A stretch of DNA of 7,920 nucleotides from positions 1 through 7,920 of the forward strand of contig CALKIA010000138.1 in NCBI GenBank assembly GCA_937988705.1, given 5' to 3'. Under the pieces are notes generated by a model that searched no databases, was not told the DNA's origin, and saw only the letters and a list, made by a program, of their open reading frames with translations. Shown piece after piece: positions 1 to 5,720 of this stretch (within the stretch, counting starts at the first letter, position 1; each line of letters begins with the position of its first letter). Origin of the DNA: an uncultured Chloroflexota bacterium (lineage in GTDB: Bacteria; Chloroflexota; Anaerolineae; Aggregatilineales; Phototrophicaceae). The position numbers and the translations under genes were made by a program.

Positions 1-2
1 GG

Positions 3-64
3 ATGTAGGGGCGCACCTGTGTGTGCGCCCGAAACCGGGTAGACACAGAGGTCTATCCCTACAT
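3..64. repeat. Composite palindromic element A (two hairpins between ATGTAGGG/CCCTACAT ends)
   Basis: The outer ends are a perfect 8-base inverted repeat: ATGTAGGG at 3-10 and CCCTACAT at 57-64. Between them sit two hairpins. The first pairs 9-16 (GGGCGCAC) with 23-30 (GTGCGCCC) around a 6-base loop. The second pairs 37-44 (GGGTAGAC) with 51-58 (GTCTATCC), with one G-U pair and a 6-base loop. The hairpins overlap the outer ends, so they are alternative folds. The layout of GTAGGG, hairpin, spacer, hairpin and CCCTAC recurs at 7757-7823, and a half copy lies near 3404. It is non-coding and looks like a dispersed REP- or MITE-like element. No transposase is visible. Confidence 0.7.
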
Positions 65-118
65 TGGGACTTTCGAGAGTCTACTTTAGGAACGCGCAGC
101 AGCGCATCCAGATAAACC

Positions 119-156
119 AGCAGGGGCTTGGCGACGAACGCCAAGCCCCTGCTTTT
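119..156. terminator. Strong hairpin terminator downstream of the secreted-protein gene
   Basis: A perfect 15-bp stem pairs 119-133 with 139-153 around the 5-base loop ACGAA. On the plus strand a TTTT run (153-156) follows, as in an intrinsic terminator for a gene entering from the left. On the minus strand the stem lies 45 bases past the stop of the 198-1787 gene and is followed by a weaker T-rich GGTTTA. It could therefore stop transcription from both sides. Confidence 0.75.
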
Positions 157-197
157 GTAGCAAACTAATGGTGTCCCTGTTCGGGATACGCTTTCAC

Positions 198-1787
198 TTA
201 CGGGTGATTGCCCGTGTTTTCAGTAACGGACAGCGTGCCGCTGATGAACGAACCGGAGGCGAAGCTGCCGATCCAGATGTCATAGCGACCGCTGGAGGGC
301 GAGTTGAAATCAATCGACGGGTTGAGCGTGCCGAAGCTGTCGTCATTGCAGAAGAAAGCCCCGCTCGGCGCGTTGATGATCATCGTGGAATCGCCGCTGC
401 CGACAAAATAGAAGCGCAGCGTCGGGAACGCGCCCGAGGTGTAGTTCACGCTGAAATCTGGCGCAGAGGTCGCAAAACCCGTGCAGCCGCCACCGAGATA
501 GTTCACATTGACCGAGCCGCCCGAAGTGATACCCGCTGTGAACGGATCCGGCACGAAACCGGACGTCAGCGCCGTCGAGCCAAAGTTCGGCGGCAGGCTG
601 AAATTCAGCGTCGGGGTTGGGAGCGGTGCAGTCGTAGCCGTAGCCGTCGGCGTGGCGGTCGGGATACCGACCGTCGGCGTGGCCGTGAACAGCGTCGTCA
701 TAGTGGGCGCCAGGGTTGGCGGAATGATGATGGCCACCGCGCCGCAGTTACCACCCACCCGCACCACCGTACCCGACACCCAGCCTGTCACTCCGTTAAC
801 CGTCACCTGATACCACGTGGCATCGGGCAGGCGACCCAGAACCAACGCGGTCGCGAGCGGGGACAGCTGCGTCACAATGCCAAAAGTCGTGCCGGGGCCG
901 CTGCGCACGTTGACGGCGGTGCCGCCATTCGTCGCCACGGTACACGGGCCGAGGGGGTTAATCGTCGGGAAGGCGATCTGCGTGGGCACGAACAGCGTCG
1001 GCGTGGGCAGCACAGCGACGGCGGTCGCGACGAACGGCGTCGGCTGCGTCACCGGGCCAGTCGAGCCGGGGCAGCGAATCGTCCCGTTTTCGGCTTCCAG
1101 ACACACAAAGAAATCAGAGGGATTGCCGCTGAACAAAACTTCGAGCAAATACGAGGCATCGCCGGGCGGCAGCCGGAAACGTGCGCCCCCGATCAACGCG
1201 CCCGCCGAGCCGAGGAGTTCGCCGCTTTCCGAATCGCGCAGCACGAACACCGGGCTTGATCCCAAACTGCGGGCTTCCGCCGTCAGCAGTTGGAAGGTCG
1301 TCGGGTTGCCCGCGACGATGAACGCTTGGCGCGACTGCTGGTCGCTCACATTGCTGGTGATCGCTTCACCGGGTTGGAGCGGTTCCGGCGCTTCGAGCGG
1401 TTCACCTTCCTGAATGCTCAGCAAGAATGCGCCCGTCGTGCCGAACGTGCCGCTGATTTCGATGCGGTACTGGCCGGGGGTCGAAACCGCCACTGTACCG
1501 GCGACCGTCGAACGTCCGGCGCTGTTATCCACACTTTGGAGCACCAGCCCCGACGAATCGATTATGCGAAACGCCGGCGCCAAACCAGAACCAATCGTTA
1601 ACACTTGAATTTGTAACGTCTGCGGTGTGCGCACATTAATGCCAAACATGGAGACGGGGAGCGCAGCGCTCACTTCGCCCGTCACATTCTGGCCAACTTC
1701 TACCGGCACAACATCGGCCTGCGCGGTGATTGACACCGCCGTCAACAACAGCATCAATAAAATTACTACGAGCTTACGGATTGTCAT
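198..1787 (-). CDS. Secreted multidomain protein with PPC-like domains and a bacterial SH3 domain
   Basis: This is a 529-residue exported protein, probably at the cell surface; its ligand is unknown. Residues 1-24 form a classical signal peptide: basic start, a VVILLMLLLTAV core, and likely cleavage after AQA. Two beta-rich modules resembling bacterial pre-peptidase C-terminal (PPC) domains follow, at about 28-126 and 137-231. A Pro/Thr linker (244-280) leads to an SH3b domain (about 282-345) with the hallmark NVRSGPG motif (293-299) and a WYQV...GVTGWV core. A second Thr/Pro linker (354-395) leads to a third PPC-like module (about 415-523) with an NDDS acidic turn and RYDIWIGS. I know no enzymatic motif in it. 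The chosen ATG has GGAG (1797-1800) 9 bases upstream and starts exactly at the signal peptide; the 17-residue upstream extension lacks this. SH3b domains usually bind cell-wall or surface ligands, so an envelope-binding or sensory role is inference. It appears to be transcribed alone. Confidence 0.85.
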   Translation of the reverse strand: MTIRKLVVILLMLLLTAVSITAQADVVPVEVGQNVTGEVSAALPVSMFGINVRTPQTLQIQVLTIGSGLAPAFRIIDSSGLVLQSVDNSAGRSTVAGTVAVSTPGQYRIEISGTFGTTGAFLLSIQEGEPLEAPEPLQPGEAITSNVSDQQSRQAFIVAGNPTTFQLLTAEARSLGSSPVFVLRDSESGELLGSAGALIGGARFRLPPGDASYLLEVLFSGNPSDFFVCLEAENGTIRCPGSTGPVTQPTPFVATAVAVLPTPTLFVPTQIAFPTINPLGPCTVATNGGTAVNVRSGPGTTFGIVTQLSPLATALVLGRLPDATWYQVTVNGVTGWVSGTVVRVGGNCGAVAIIIPPTLAPTMTTLFTATPTVGIPTATPTATATTAPLPTPTLNFSLPPNFGSTALTSGFVPDPFTAGITSGGSVNVNYLGGGCTGFATSAPDFSVNYTSGAFPTLRFYFVGSGDSTMIINAPSGAFFCNDDSFGTLNPSIDFNSPSSGRYDIWIGSFASGSFISGTLSVTENTGNHP

Positions 1788-1921
1788 CGTTTGGGTCTCC
1801 ACTTGACCATGTGCTGCTCTACCATAACTGTACGACAAAACTCGGCTGGCGCAATCCGGCTAAGGGCGGAGAGAGTGTTAGAATAAGGACTAGAGAACTA
1901 CGCTGACAGAGGGGAATACCC
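1788..1921. promoter_or_regulatory. Divergent promoter region between the secreted protein and the dehydrogenase
   Basis: The two flanking genes start here in opposite directions, so both promoters should lie within these 134 bases. On the plus strand TAGAAT (1879-1884) is a possible -10 box about 37 bases before the dehydrogenase ATG, but no good -35 box sits 17 bases upstream. The ribosome binding sites are clear: GAGGGG at 1909-1914 (plus strand, 7-base spacing) and GGAG at 1797-1800 (minus strand, 9-base spacing). I see no operator-like palindrome. Confidence 0.4.
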
Positions 1922-2698
1922 ATGAATCGCTTACAGGGCAAAAGCGCGCTGATCACAGGTGGGAATTCGGGTATCGGGCAGGCAGCCGCGCGGTTGTTCG
2001 CGCGGGAAGGCGCGCAGGTGATGATCGCCGCGCGCAATCAGGAGAAAGCGGCGCACACGGTCGCCCTCATCACTGAGGAAGGCGGCACCGCCTGGTCGCT
2101 GCCGTGCGATGTGCGCAGCGCCGAGGACTGCGAGCGCGTCGTCACCGAAACGATCCGCGCGTTTGGTGGGCTGCACATCGTCTTCAATAACGCGGGGATT
2201 GTCCCCTACACAGGTATCCTCGACACCAGCGACGAAACGTGGCTCGACACGTTCGCCACGAATGTCCACGGCACGTTTTATATCAGCCGCGCCGCCGTAC
2301 GCCATATGATCGCGCAGGGGGGCGGCGTGATCGTCAATAATGCGTCGGATTGGGGCATCGTCGGCGGGCAGGACGCCACCTGCTACGCGGCGACCAAAGG
2401 CGCGGTCGTGCAGATGACGCGCTCGATGGCGCTGGATTTCGGGCGACAGGGGATTCGCGTCAACGCGGTGTGTCCCGGCGACACGTTCGTCGAGCGCTGG
2501 CGCGCTAATGGGCGCGCCGCCGATGACGAAGCCCTGCGCCGGATGGGCGCGGTGCTGCCTATGGGGCGCGTCGGGCAGGTCGAGGAGATCGCGCAGGCGG
2601 TGCTGTTCCTCGCCAGCGACGAATCGAGCTACATGACCGGGCAAATGCTCATCGTCGATGGGGGTAACACCGCGGGCGGCGCCAGCACCCGGTATTGA
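1922..2698 (+). CDS. Classical short-chain dehydrogenase/reductase (SDR family oxidoreductase)
   Basis: This is a cytosolic NAD(P)-dependent oxidoreductase of 258 residues, the normal length for a classical SDR. The Rossmann glycine motif TGGNSGIG is at 12-19, the structural NNAG at 89-92, and the full catalytic tetrad is present: N114, S142, Y155 and K159 (YAATK). A cofactor-adjacent D63 (CDV), a PGD loop at 185-187 and the C-terminal VDGG (245-248) complete the family pattern. Residues A37-R38 after strand beta2 replace the acidic residue typical of NAD enzymes, which hints at NADP(H) preference. The substrate cannot be read from the sequence; FabG-like reductases and sugar or alcohol dehydrogenases share this pattern. 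The start has GAGGGG at 7-base spacing. The stop lies 14 bases before the next gene, so the two are probably co-transcribed. Confidence 0.93.
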   Translation: MNRLQGKSALITGGNSGIGQAAARLFAREGAQVMIAARNQEKAAHTVALITEEGGTAWSLPCDVRSAEDCERVVTETIRAFGGLHIVFNNAGIVPYTGILDTSDETWLDTFATNVHGTFYISRAAVRHMIAQGGGVIVNNASDWGIVGGQDATCYAATKGAVVQMTRSMALDFGRQGIRVNAVCPGDTFVERWRANGRAADDEALRRMGAVLPMGRVGQVEEIAQAVLFLASDESSYMTGQMLIVDGGNTAGGASTRY

Positions 2699-2712
2699 AG
2701 AGAGGTCAGCAT

Positions 2713-3351
2713 ATGGAGACTATACCACTGAGCGATTCTTTACCCGAAACACCGCTCTTGCCACCGTCACGGCGCCGTTCGACATTTCTTCCAATCATCA
2801 TCCTGGTGCTCGCCGGGATAGTATTCGGCATTCTGTGGTTACGACCAGTGGAAAGATCGATCGAATTCGAAGATTTCCGCCTCGTCTATAGTTTTCCGTG
2901 GTTGCTTTCCGGCACAGCTAATTGGTCATCCTGTGAAACCGAGGGAATATGGGATTGTGACGCCGCGCTTTCGAGTAAGTATACGGATGCTCTAATTACT
3001 CGGTTCACGATCGAACTCTCCGCCAACAAAGCTGAAGACCTCGAAATAACCTCGCGTGACGAATGGTTGGAAGCGAACGAAACTGCGCGTTTCATTCGTG
3101 TGGAAGAACTGACGATCGGTGGCCAACCGGCTGTTGCGCGTGTCCTCAGCGGTATAGCCAACAGCAGTAGTAACGGAGGTTACAGCGGTTATGGCATGCA
3201 GATCTTCGTGTTGAACGGCACATGGTTGTACAAAATCGACGTCGTCAGCATCAGCGAGGCTCATTTTGAGCAGGATCGAGCGCTGATCATGGCGCTGCTC
3301 GGCGGCTTCGAGTTTCGCCAGCGCATCATCGAAGGGAACACGCAGACCTGA
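2713..3351 (+). CDS. Membrane-anchored protein of unknown function with a PsbP/DUF1795-like outer domain
   Basis: I do not recognise this 212-residue protein as a named family. It has a polar, proline-rich N-terminus, three arginines (20-22), one hydrophobic helix (about 24-43, TFLPIIILVLAGIVFGILWL) and a soluble C-terminal domain. By the positive-inside rule this suggests a single-pass anchor with the bulk outside the membrane. C74 and C82 could form a disulfide there. The ending (IGGQPAVARVL, a strand containing QIFVLNGTWLYKIDVVS, then a last helix and ALLGGFEF) recalls the PsbP/DUF1795 lipoprotein-like fold; this is a weak, fold-level guess. ATG 2713 is chosen because AGAGAGG (2699-2705) lies 7 bases upstream. 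A TTG at 2695 would overlap the dehydrogenase stop and has no such site. Base composition is lower in GC than its neighbours (three 60-base lines give 28, 32 and 30 G+C against 44 in one dehydrogenase line), suggesting a faster-evolving or acquired gene. Confidence 0.7.
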   Translation: METIPLSDSLPETPLLPPSRRRSTFLPIIILVLAGIVFGILWLRPVERSIEFEDFRLVYSFPWLLSGTANWSSCETEGIWDCDAALSSKYTDALITRFTIELSANKAEDLEITSRDEWLEANETARFIRVEELTIGGQPAVARVLSGIANSSSNGGYSGYGMQIFVLNGTWLYKIDVVSISEAHFEQDRALIMALLGGFEFRQRIIEGNTQT

Positions 3352-3389
3352 GCGCTATCCTTTTGGATGGGCCTGCATCGTTCGCTCAA

Positions 3390-3428
3390 CTGGGGAAACC
3401 AGCGGACGCGATAAATCGCGTCCCTACA
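3390..3428. repeat. Palindromic element B (right-half copy ending CCCTACA)
   Basis: A 9-bp inverted repeat pairs GGACGCGAT (3404-3412) with ATCGCGTCC (3415-3423), with only AA between, and is followed by CTACA. A weak 4-bp hairpin, CTGG/CCAG (3390-3393 with 3399-3402), sits just upstream. The stem is identical in sequence to the one at 7800-7819, but no left GTAGGG end is visible, so this looks like a partial copy of the composite element. It lies between two convergent genes and could also act as a terminator, although no T run follows. Confidence 0.6.
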
Positions 3429-3439
3429 CCTGTGCTGTC

Positions 3440-3466
3440 CCGCTGCGCTCTTTGTATTCTCTGCGG
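3440..3466 (-). repeat. Degenerate 9-base tandem repeat, three units
   Basis: Read on the minus strand, these bases divide into three nonamers: CCGCAGAGA, ATACAAAGA and GCGCAGCGG. The units are loosely related around a GCAGAGA core. The match is imperfect, with only three units, so chance is not excluded. It sits directly downstream of the 3478-3807 gene. Confidence 0.25.
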
Positions 3467-3477
3467 TTAACGCTCTT

Positions 3478-3807
3478 TTACTTCTTCGTGCTCAGCCGAT
3501 CCGCGATGAGCTGCAAGTCGCCGGCCGTGCCCGAAAATGATAAGCTGCCGAATAGCATGACGATGATCGCCGGAATCGCCTCGGCATAACTGCGGGCATT
3601 CGCCAACCCGTAAACGCCCAGTAGCGCGAGGAAGCCGAACACGAACGCCGGCAGACCCGCGACGAGTACATACTGGCGGTCGGTGAGATCAGGCGGAAGG
3701 TCGACGTGCGTGCGCGTCCACCCCACAGCGCGCCGACCGATCAACAGCAAGCCGAACAGATGCAGCAGTTCATGCGGTAAACCGAGAATCTGAGTGAGCG
3801 TGTTCAT
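3478..3807 (-). CDS. Small membrane protein with HELLH zinc-metalloprotease motif (mini-zincin, DUF3267-like)
   Basis: This 109-residue protein carries HELLH (H12, E13, H16), which fits the HExxH signature of zinc peptidases. The motif lies at the start of a hydrophobic helix (about 14-23). Further hydrophobic segments lie at about 46-67 and 78-90, and the C-terminus reads FSGTAGDLQLIADRL, where D97 could be a further metal ligand. An HExxH in a helix followed by membrane helices and a late conserved GD resembles the DUF3267/M50-type intramembrane zincins, but this protein is shorter and lacks their N-terminal helix. Proteolytic activity is inference. The ATG overlaps the TGA of the pterin dehydratase by 4 bases and has no clear ribosome site of its own, so translation is probably coupled. 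No in-frame start exists upstream before a stop at 3832-3834. If it is not a protease, it could be a degenerate, non-catalytic relative. Confidence 0.72.
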   Translation of the reverse strand: MNTLTQILGLPHELLHLFGLLLIGRRAVGWTRTHVDLPPDLTDRQYVLVAGLPAFVFGFLALLGVYGLANARSYAEAIPAIIVMLFGSLSFSGTAGDLQLIADRLSTKK

Positions 3808-4097
3808 TTGGCTCTGGGATAGCCTAAGCGTTCAATTGCGGCGGCGGCCTCAAAATCTTTGGTGGTGAGCTGGTTCCCGGCGCTGTGCGTGGTGAAGCTC
3901 ACGAGCACTTTCTTGTAGCCGATATAGAGGTTAGGGTGATGATCCAGCCCTTCACAGACTGTGCCCATCGCGGTCGCCAGCGCGAGTCCCGCCACATAGC
4001 TGTCCAGTGTATACGTTTTAGTGAGCACGGCACCGTCTACCGCCCAACCGGGCAGCGCGGCGAGCCGTTCGCTAATTTCAACATCGGTTAAGGCCAT
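3804..4097 (-). CDS. phhB: 4a-hydroxytetrahydrobiopterin dehydratase (pterin-4a-carbinolamine dehydratase)
   Basis: This cytosolic enzyme of 97 residues dehydrates 4a-hydroxytetrahydropterin to quinonoid dihydropterin, recycling the cofactor of aromatic amino-acid hydroxylases. The family signature is complete and correctly spaced: E49, H53, H54, P55, Y61, H71 and D81 (EGLDHHPNLYIGY ... H ... D). H53, H54 and H71 are the expected active-site histidines. The length is normal for the family. The start has AGGAG (4106-4110) at 8-base spacing. It is the first gene of a two-gene minus-strand operon, overlapping the HELLH protein gene by ATGA. No phenylalanine hydroxylase gene is in the window, so the physiological pterin substrate is uncertain; links to molybdopterin metabolism have been suggested for other bacterial homologues. 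Confidence 0.95.
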   Translation of the reverse strand: MALTDVEISERLAALPGWAVDGAVLTKTYTLDSYVAGLALATAMGTVCEGLDHHPNLYIGYKKVLVSFTTHSAGNQLTTKDFEAAAAIERLGYPRAK

Positions 4098-4356
4098 CGG
4101 GAATTCTCCTGTTCATACCGAGCCTATACGTTATCCGGTGCTTACAGCTTAACAACGAAACCTGAAACCCACATGAACGAATCGCGCCAGTTGGCCACAA
4201 AAACTACAGATTTAGTCCCGACAAAGATCAGGCAAAAGTCTAAATCATATTCCTAAAAACTCATGTATCGTAACGGCATTCATCGATGCTGAGCGACCGC
4301 AGTGAAGCTCTGGCTCGTCTCGTTCAATCGCGTTAACTGAGAAGATGGAGCAGTCC
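4098..4356. promoter_or_regulatory. Divergent intergenic region between the pterin dehydratase and the SnoaL pair
   Basis: These 259 bases separate two divergent units and should hold both promoters. The middle (about 4140-4270) is clearly AT-richer than the flanking genes. I see no -35/-10 pair with good spacing on either strand; TATAGG on the minus strand before the dehydratase is a weak -10 candidate. The palindrome CATCGATG (4281-4288) is the only short symmetric site noticed. No credible small gene or structured RNA is evident. Confidence 0.35.
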
Positions 4357-4761
4357 ATGAGTAGTGTAGACGACAACAAGGCGCTGATTCAGCGTTACAC
4401 CGAGGTCGTGTGGCAAGGTACAGCGCTGGATGCGACGTTTCACGCGTCTGACAGTATCAGCCATCCGCTCCCTTCGCCCAGCAGCGTCAGCGATCTGGCG
4501 CAAACCGCCGGCTATTTTCGCGCGGCGCTCCCCGATTTGACCGTGAGCGAATCGCTGATCTTCGGTCAAGATGACCGCGTCATGCAGTATTACACGTTCA
4601 GCGGCACGCATACCGGCAGCCCGCTGTTTGACTTCCCGGCCTCCGGTCGCACGCTGACCATCGCGGGCGAAAACATCTTCCGCATCCGGGATGGGCACAT
4701 CGTGGAAACGTGGAGCATCATCGACGCCGCCGGGGTTTTTCAACAACTGAGCGCCCAATAG
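4357..4761 (+). CDS. SnoaL-like (NTF2-fold) ester cyclase family protein, first of a tandem pair
   Basis: This is a 134-residue cytosolic protein of the SnoaL/NTF2-like superfamily, which includes polyketide cyclases and many uncharacterised small enzymes or binding proteins. The family pattern is visible in order: helix NKALIQRYTEVVW (7-19), AALPDLTV (56-63), DRVMQYYTFSGTHTG (73-87), PASGRTLTIAGENIFRIRDGHIVETW (94-119), D123 and the ending VFQQLSA. The conserved W119 and D123 lie where SnoaL-type active sites do. The substrate is unknown; no polyketide genes are nearby. ATG 4357 is preferred because GGAG (4347-4350) lies 6 bases upstream; the ATG at 4345 has only a poor site. The next gene starts 13 bases past the stop and its ribosome site overlaps that stop, so the two are co-transcribed. 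Confidence 0.85.
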   Translation: MSSVDDNKALIQRYTEVVWQGTALDATFHASDSISHPLPSPSSVSDLAQTAGYFRAALPDLTVSESLIFGQDDRVMQYYTFSGTHTGSPLFDFPASGRTLTIAGENIFRIRDGHIVETWSIIDAAGVFQQLSAQ

Positions 4762-4774
4762 GAGACGCACGCGC

Positions 4775-5203
4775 ATGAACAGCGATGAAATCAAACTCAT
4801 TTACCGTTCGCACGACGAAGCGATGCTGGCCGGGAAACTGGAAATCATTGATGAATTGTATGGCGAAGATTTCGTGAATTACTCGCCCGGCCTGCCGGAC
4901 TATCTGCGGCATGGGCCAAACGCGGTCCGTGGTCACTACGGGTTTCTGGCCAGCGCGTTCAGCGACATGGCGCTGAATGTCGATCAGGAAATCGTCGACG
5001 GCGACAAGATCGGGATGCACTGGACGTGGAGCGCCCGCCATACCGGCGACTTTCTCGGCATTCCGGCCACCGGCGTCCGCGTCGAGATCACAGGCTTTGA
5101 GATTGTGCAGATCTACGACGGGAAAATTCGCGCGGCGTGGATTGTGCAGGACAATGCCAGCCTGATGGCGCAGTTACAATCTGCTGTTCAAGCACAAGCT
5201 TGA
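4775..5203 (+). CDS. SnoaL-like (NTF2-fold) ester cyclase family protein, second of a tandem pair
   Basis: This 142-residue protein follows the same fold plan as its upstream neighbour: an N-terminal helix (5-20), LYGEDFVNYSP (28-38), AFSDMALNVDQEI (61-73), DGDKIGMHWTWSARHTGDFLGIPATG (75-100), FEIVQIYDGKIRAAWIVQD (108-126). The HTGDFLGIPATG stretch is the most typical SnoaL-like signature in the window. The two neighbours align along their whole length but with many differences, so they are an old duplication or two recruited relatives. NTF2-like proteins usually form dimers, and a heterodimer is possible but not shown. The start has AGGAG (4760-4764) overlapping the previous stop, with 10-base spacing. 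The substrate is unknown. Confidence 0.87.
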   Translation: MNSDEIKLIYRSHDEAMLAGKLEIIDELYGEDFVNYSPGLPDYLRHGPNAVRGHYGFLASAFSDMALNVDQEIVDGDKIGMHWTWSARHTGDFLGIPATGVRVEITGFEIVQIYDGKIRAAWIVQDNASLMAQLQSAVQAQA

Positions 5204-5212
5204 CGGACGACC

Positions 5213-5241
5213 GCCGCCCGCCCCACAACGGGACGGGCGGC
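5213..5241. terminator. GC-rich hairpin between convergent genes, probable bidirectional terminator
   Basis: GCCGCCCG (5213-5220) pairs with CGGGCGGC (5234-5241). One mismatch follows, then CCC/GGG (5222-5224 with 5230-5232), closing on the loop ACAAC. It lies 10 bases past the SnoaL stop and 12 bases past the acetyltransferase stop. Neither strand has a T run immediately after the stem, so it is not a textbook intrinsic terminator. Confidence 0.5.
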
Positions 5242-5252
5242 AAAAGCCCCCT

Positions 5253-5720
5253 TCACGCCTCATCCGACGCGGCGTCCGTGATTTTGCGCAGGTGCAGAAT
5301 CGGATACGGTTTGCCCAGCCCGTCCCGCTCCGAACGGGCGAAGACGGCAAAGCCCAGATGCCGGTAAAATCCGACCGCCTGCTCATTCTGCTCGTTCACA
5401 TCGACTTCGGTCGCGCCGAGCACGTAAATGGCGTAAGTCATCAAGCGCCGCCCCGCGCCCAGCCCGCGAAAATCCGGATGCATGAACAGCATCTCGACCT
5501 TTTGACCGCCGACGGCAATATACCCACCGACGCAATCGGCCTCGTCCCGGACGCAGGCCAGCATCAAATGGGGCAGCACGCGGCGCACCAGCGGGCGAAA
5601 AATCTCAATATCTGCCGCGGCGACGAACCCATGCGTCGCGCGGACAGAGGCTTCCCAAACTTCGACCACGCGCGGATAGTCGGCAGCGTGGACAGGATAG
5701 ATGCCCGGTTGCAGAGGCAT
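5253..5720 (-). CDS. GNAT family N-acetyltransferase (YjaB-like)
   Basis: This is a 155-residue cytosolic acyltransferase that would move an acetyl group from acetyl-CoA to an amine. The CoA pyrophosphate loop is clear: VEMLFMHPDFRGLGAGRRLM with the RxxGxG pattern at R85-G90. It is followed by VDVNEQNEQAVGFYRHLGF (106-124), the usual motif B region with N109, N112 and Y119. The N-terminus (YPRVVEVWEASVRATHGFV) and the GKPYPILHL end recall the YjaB subgroup. The acceptor is unknown. ATG 5720 is chosen because GGAGG (5727-5731) lies 6 bases upstream and the domain starts there. The reading frame stays open up to 5912, but that part has no family similarity and would overlap the divergent peptidase gene. 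It is a single-gene unit converging on the SnoaL pair. Confidence 0.9.
   Translation of the reverse strand: MPLQPGIYPVHAADYPRVVEVWEASVRATHGFVAAADIEIFRPLVRRVLPHLMLACVRDEADCVGGYIAVGGQKVEMLFMHPDFRGLGAGRRLMTYAIYVLGATEVDVNEQNEQAVGFYRHLGFAVFARSERDGLGKPYPILHLRKITDAASDEA

Noticed and set aside
3..64. CRISPR array from the repeated hairpins
   Set aside because: The palindromes are scattered single copies with different cores, with no regular spacers and no cas genes.
603..720. GC-rich low-complexity DNA as a possible phase-variable repeat
   Set aside because: It encodes the Thr/Pro/Ala linker of the secreted protein in frame; the units are irregular and long enough in differences to make slippage unlikely.
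168..1259. 363-codon open frame on the plus strand opposite the secreted-protein gene
   Set aside because: Its product is extremely Arg-rich, without domains, and it mirrors the well-supported minus-strand gene that has a signal peptide, an SH3b motif and a ribosome site. It is a shadow of a GC-rich gene.
1788..1838. 17-residue N-terminal extension of the secreted protein
   Set aside because: The inner ATG at 1787 has a well-spaced GGAG and begins directly at the signal peptide; the extension would bury the signal.
1931..2644. 237-codon minus-strand frame opposite the dehydrogenase
   Set aside because: It lies fully inside the SDR gene, whose catalytic motifs are complete; its own product shows no recognisable domain.
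2695..2712. TTG start for the membrane protein, overlapping the dehydrogenase stop
   Set aside because: ATG 2713 has AGAGAGG at ideal spacing, while the TTG lacks a good site.
4281..4288. CATCGATG palindrome as an operator
   Set aside because: An 8-base palindrome alone is expected often by chance, and no second copy or promoter overlap was seen.
4345..4356. Earlier ATG for the first SnoaL-like gene
   Set aside because: The sequence before it is a poor ribosome site, and the GGAG at 4347-4350 would fall inside the gene instead of serving ATG 4357.
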